Translations under genes and position numbers: made by a program
The notes under the pieces: generated by a model
Seen by the model: the letters and a program-made list of their open reading frames with translations, nothing else
Told to the model about the DNA's origin: nothing
Database searches by the model: none
Shown: piece after piece, positions 4,449 through 6,609 of the stretch
How positions within the stretch are numbered: the stretch's first letter is position 1
Layout of the letters: each line of letters starts with the position of its first letter
From: Vicinamibacteria bacterium
Lineage (GTDB): Bacteria > Acidobacteriota > Vicinamibacteria > Fen-336 > JAGNNV01
Direction of reading: 5' to 3'
NCBI GenBank assembly: GCA_016650185.1
Contig: JAENWE010000009.1
Span: 1-6,609 of the forward strand
Length of the DNA: 6,609 bases

Positions 4449-6449
4449 CTACTTGACCCTGACGCCGCTCTCCACGTCTTTGTCGAAGCCGGCCAGGACA
4501 GCCTTGCCGCCGACCGTGGCCGCGAGCAGCATGCCGTGGGACTCGACGCCCATGAGCTTCGCCGGCTTGAGATTGGCGATCACGATGATGGTCCGGCCGA
4601 TCAGCTGCTCGGGCTCATAGGCCTCGGCAATTCCGGAGACGATCTGACGCGGGACCCCGCCCACGTCAAGTTGGAGCTTGAGGAGTTTCTTCGAGCCTTT
4701 GATCTTCTCCGCGGCGATGACTTTGGCCACGCGTAGATCCAGGGCGCCGAATGCCTCTATTCCCACGAGTTCGGGGCCGGGAGGCGCGGTGGGGAGCGCA
4801 GCCGCGGGGGCCGGAGGTGTGGCGTCGGGCGCTGTCTGGTCGGGCTTCGGGTCAGGGGACGTCGTTTCTTCGGCCACGGGGGCGGAGATCTCCTTGGCGG
4901 GCGGCGCTGCTTTCTTGAGTTCGATACGGGGGAAAAGCGGTTGAACGTCGCCGAGTGGCTGGCCTTCTTTCAGGAGCCCATACTGAACGCTCGAACGGGC
5001 TTCGGACTCCTTGGGAATACCCAGCATGTCGAGGACCTTTGAGGCGGAAGACGGGATGACCGGCGAGGCCAGCAGCGCCACGATACGAACGCGCTCCGCC
5101 AGCCGGTAGAGGAAGTCGTTCAGTTCCGAAGCGCGAGCCGGGTCTTTGGCGAGATTCCAGGGCGCGGTCTTCACGATCCACTGGTTGGCCTCGCTCACCG
5201 ACGCCCAGATTTCGTTCAGCGCGAGCGAAAAATTGAGCGCGTCATAGGCCTGAAAAATAGACTCGACATCGAGGTCGCCCTCGGCCGCGTCCACTCTCGC
5301 CGGAATCTTCCTGTCGCAGTACTTGGCGATCATGGTGAGCGAGCGGGACACGAGGTTTCCGAAGTCGTTGGCCAAATCGGAGTTGTACCGCTGGGCCAGA
5401 CCGGCTTCGTTGAAGTCCCAGTCCTGACCGAACGACGTCTCGCGGAGAAAGTAGTAGCGCACCGCATCCACGCCGTACTGATTGGCGAGCCGCTCCGGGT
5501 CGATGATGTTGCCGGTGCTTTTGGAGAGCTTCTTCCCGTCTTTGGTCATCCAGCCGTGGGCGAAGACGCGAGACGGGGGATTGAGGCCGGCGGCGATCAG
5601 CAGGCCCGGCCAGTAGAGGCAGTGGAAGCGGATGATCTCTTTGCCGATGATATGCATCCGCTCCGCGCCCTGGCCCCAGAACTTCTGGAATTCGGGTGAG
5701 TCCTCGGCATAGCCCAGAGCCGTGATGTAGTTCGACAGGGCATCGACCCAGACGTAGAAGACGTGAGACGGGTCATCGGGGATCGGGATACCCCACTTCA
5801 CCCGGGCCCGTGAAATCGAGAAATCCTGCAGGCCTTGCTTCACCACCGAGAGAACCTCGTTCTTTCGGCTTTCGGGAGCGATCTTCATCCGGTCTGAGCG
5901 GATGAGATCTTCGAGAACCTCTTGGTAGGCCGAGAGCCTGAAGAAGAAGTTCTCCTCCTCGGTCCATTCGCAGGCGCGCTCATGATCGAGGCAGAGGTTC
6001 CCCGGCTGCTTCATCTCGTCGTCGGTTTTGAACGCCTCGCAGCGCGGGCAGTACCAGCCCGCGTAGGTGCCGCGATAGACCGCGTCCTGCCCGTCGGGAG
6101 TCTTGGCGACCCGCAGGCGCCCCCACAGCCTCAGAACCCCTCGCTTGTGAATCTCGTCGGTGGTGCGGATGTAGCCGTCGTACTGGATGTTGAGGGTTCC
6201 CCACAAGGCTCTGAAAACACCCGAGATCTGATCGCAGTAGTCCTGCTCGTGGATGCCCTTCTCTTTGGCGATCCGTTCGATGTTCTGGCCGTGCTCGTCC
6301 GTACCGGTCAGGAAAAAGACATCGTCGCCATGAAGGCGCCGCGAGCGGGCGAGGGCGTCGGACGCGATCGTGCAATAGGCGTGGCCCGCGTGGGGCACGT
6401 CGTTTACGTAGTAGATCGGAGTCGTATGGAAGAGAGTGCGTTTGGTCAA
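4449..6449 (-). CDS. metG: Methionyl-tRNA synthetase with C-terminal tRNA-binding domain
   Basis: This enzyme charges tRNA-Met with methionine using ATP in the cytoplasm. The 666-residue product shows the class I signatures: HAGH at 20-23 within TPIYYVNDVPHAGHAY and KLSKS at 307-311 within KDGKKLSKSTGN. A single zinc knuckle is visible: C134-P-R-C137 and C153-L-D-H156, the one-metal form seen in Thermus-type MetRS. The all-helical anticodon-binding domain follows (~350-510), then a Pro/Ala-rich linker (~515-561), and a Trbp111-like OB-fold tRNA-binding domain (~562-666) with KLMGVESHGMLLAA. Full length and intact. TTG 6449 gives MTKRTLFHTTPIYY, the normal distance from the N-terminus to the first motif; longer in-frame extensions would run into radC and add non-homologous residues. 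The ribosome binding site is weak. radC ends 31 bases upstream on the same strand, so the two may be co-transcribed. Confidence 0.97.
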   Translation of the reverse strand: MTKRTLFHTTPIYYVNDVPHAGHAYCTIASDALARSRRLHGDDVFFLTGTDEHGQNIERIAKEKGIHEQDYCDQISGVFRALWGTLNIQYDGYIRTTDEIHKRGVLRLWGRLRVAKTPDGQDAVYRGTYAGWYCPRCEAFKTDDEMKQPGNLCLDHERACEWTEEENFFFRLSAYQEVLEDLIRSDRMKIAPESRKNEVLSVVKQGLQDFSISRARVKWGIPIPDDPSHVFYVWVDALSNYITALGYAEDSPEFQKFWGQGAERMHIIGKEIIRFHCLYWPGLLIAAGLNPPSRVFAHGWMTKDGKKLSKSTGNIIDPERLANQYGVDAVRYYFLRETSFGQDWDFNEAGLAQRYNSDLANDFGNLVSRSLTMIAKYCDRKIPARVDAAEGDLDVESIFQAYDALNFSLALNEIWASVSEANQWIVKTAPWNLAKDPARASELNDFLYRLAERVRIVALLASPVIPSSASKVLDMLGIPKESEARSSVQYGLLKEGQPLGDVQPLFPRIELKKAAPPAKEISAPVAEETTSPDPKPDQTAPDATPPAPAAALPTAPPGPELVGIEAFGALDLRVAKVIAAEKIKGSKKLLKLQLDVGGVPRQIVSGIAEAYEPEQLIGRTIIVIANLKPAKLMGVESHGMLLAATVGGKAVLAGFDKDVESGVRVK

Positions 6450-6451
6450 CG

Positions 6452-6462
6452 GATCAGTGATC
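6452..6462. repeat. 11-base palindrome just upstream of the metG start
   Basis: GATCA-G-TGATC is a perfect palindrome around one central base and lies 2 bases upstream of the metG TTG, where a ribosome binding site would be. It may be an operator-like site or chance; short and unsupported otherwise. Confidence 0.2.
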
Positions 6463-6480
6463 TTATTTCTTATGAGTGAC

Positions 6481-6609
6481 TTAGAGAAGGCCAAGCTGCT
6501 TGAAGCTGGCGAAAGCCCGGCCGCCGATGACGATGTGATCGACCAGGGCGATGCCCAGAACCTCACCGGATCGGGCAAGACGATACGTCAACGCCTTGTC
6601 TTCTTCCGA
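6481..6609 (-). CDS. radC: RadC-family (JAB/MPN domain) protein, C-terminal 42 residues (5' part beyond window)
   Basis: On the minus strand from base 6609 the frame reads SEEDKALTYRLARSGEVLGI, ALVDHIVIGGRAFASFKQLG, LL, then TAA (6483-6481). This matches the end of RadC/UPF0758 proteins: the S-E-D-X-X-LT segment that follows the metal-binding HNHPSGDPXPS loop, then LGI-L-DH-(I/V)IG and S-F---GLL. The catalytic-type HXH motif lies just outside the window, so metal binding cannot be assessed. The family has a JAMM/MPN+ fold; its former link to DNA repair in E. coli was withdrawn, and its real function is unsettled. It precedes metG by 31 bases on the same strand. Confidence 0.88.
   Translation of the reverse strand, partial: SEEDKALTYRLARSGEVLGIALVDHIVIGGRAFASFKQLGLL

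Noticed and set aside
5922..6479. A 185-codon open frame on the plus strand opposite metG
   Set aside because: It lies wholly antisense to the conserved catalytic part of metG, and its Val/Leu/Arg-rich translation resembles no family. GC-rich coding DNA commonly gives such shadows.
6450..6578. An N-terminal extension of metG to TTG 6578
   Set aside because: The extra residues overlap the radC coding region and are Ser/Ala-rich without homology to MetRS; TTG 6449 gives the usual N-terminus.
1..6609. CRISPR arrays, tRNA or rRNA genes, toxin-antitoxin pairs, transposase genes
   Set aside because: I found no spaced repeat series, cloverleaf, rRNA-like sequence, or genes of these kinds on either strand.

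Overview
This is a GC-rich bacterial window with densely packed, ordinary-looking genes. Four of the five visible start codons are non-ATG (GTG or TTG). No marker fixes the lineage. The first part of the TPR lipoprotein (a Gly-Cys-X-X-Cys-Leu segment after the lipobox, then helical repeats) recalls secreted TPR proteins common in Acidobacteriota, so an acidobacterial or similar environmental bacterium is my best but weak guess.

Layout. Positions 1-157 hold the 3' end of a dCTP deaminase gene (dcd, +). It is followed after 21 bases by a complete gene of the LOR/SDH-domain, AgrE-type ornithine cyclodeaminase family (179-1399, +) and, 13 bases later, by a TPR-repeat probable lipoprotein (1413-3182, +). 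These three could be co-transcribed. A convergent intergenic region (3183-3415) separates them from a DinB-family protein on the minus strand (3416-3913). A divergent 91-base gap follows, then a small basic protein of unknown function (4005-4277, +). After a second convergent gap (4278-4448) come methionyl-tRNA synthetase (metG, minus, 4449-6449) and, upstream of it on the same strand, the 3' end of radC (6481-6609).

Functionally these are housekeeping and metabolic genes: pyrimidine deoxynucleotide supply (dcd), ornithine/proline metabolism (LOR/SDH family), translation (metG), and a RadC-family protein of unsettled role. I see no phage, CRISPR, toxin-antitoxin or secondary-metabolite system.

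The most interesting signals are non-coding. Positions 3222-3375 look like a 154-bp miniature inverted-repeat element (MITE-like): 23-bp imperfect terminal inverted repeats (19/23 matching) flanked by a perfect 9-bp direct repeat. A perfect 11-bp inverted repeat (1383-1393/1404-1414) bridges the stop codon of the cyclodeaminase-family gene and the TTG start of the TPR gene. Smaller perfect hairpins sit on the start of the cyclodeaminase-family gene (175-190) and in the divergent gap (3953-3973).
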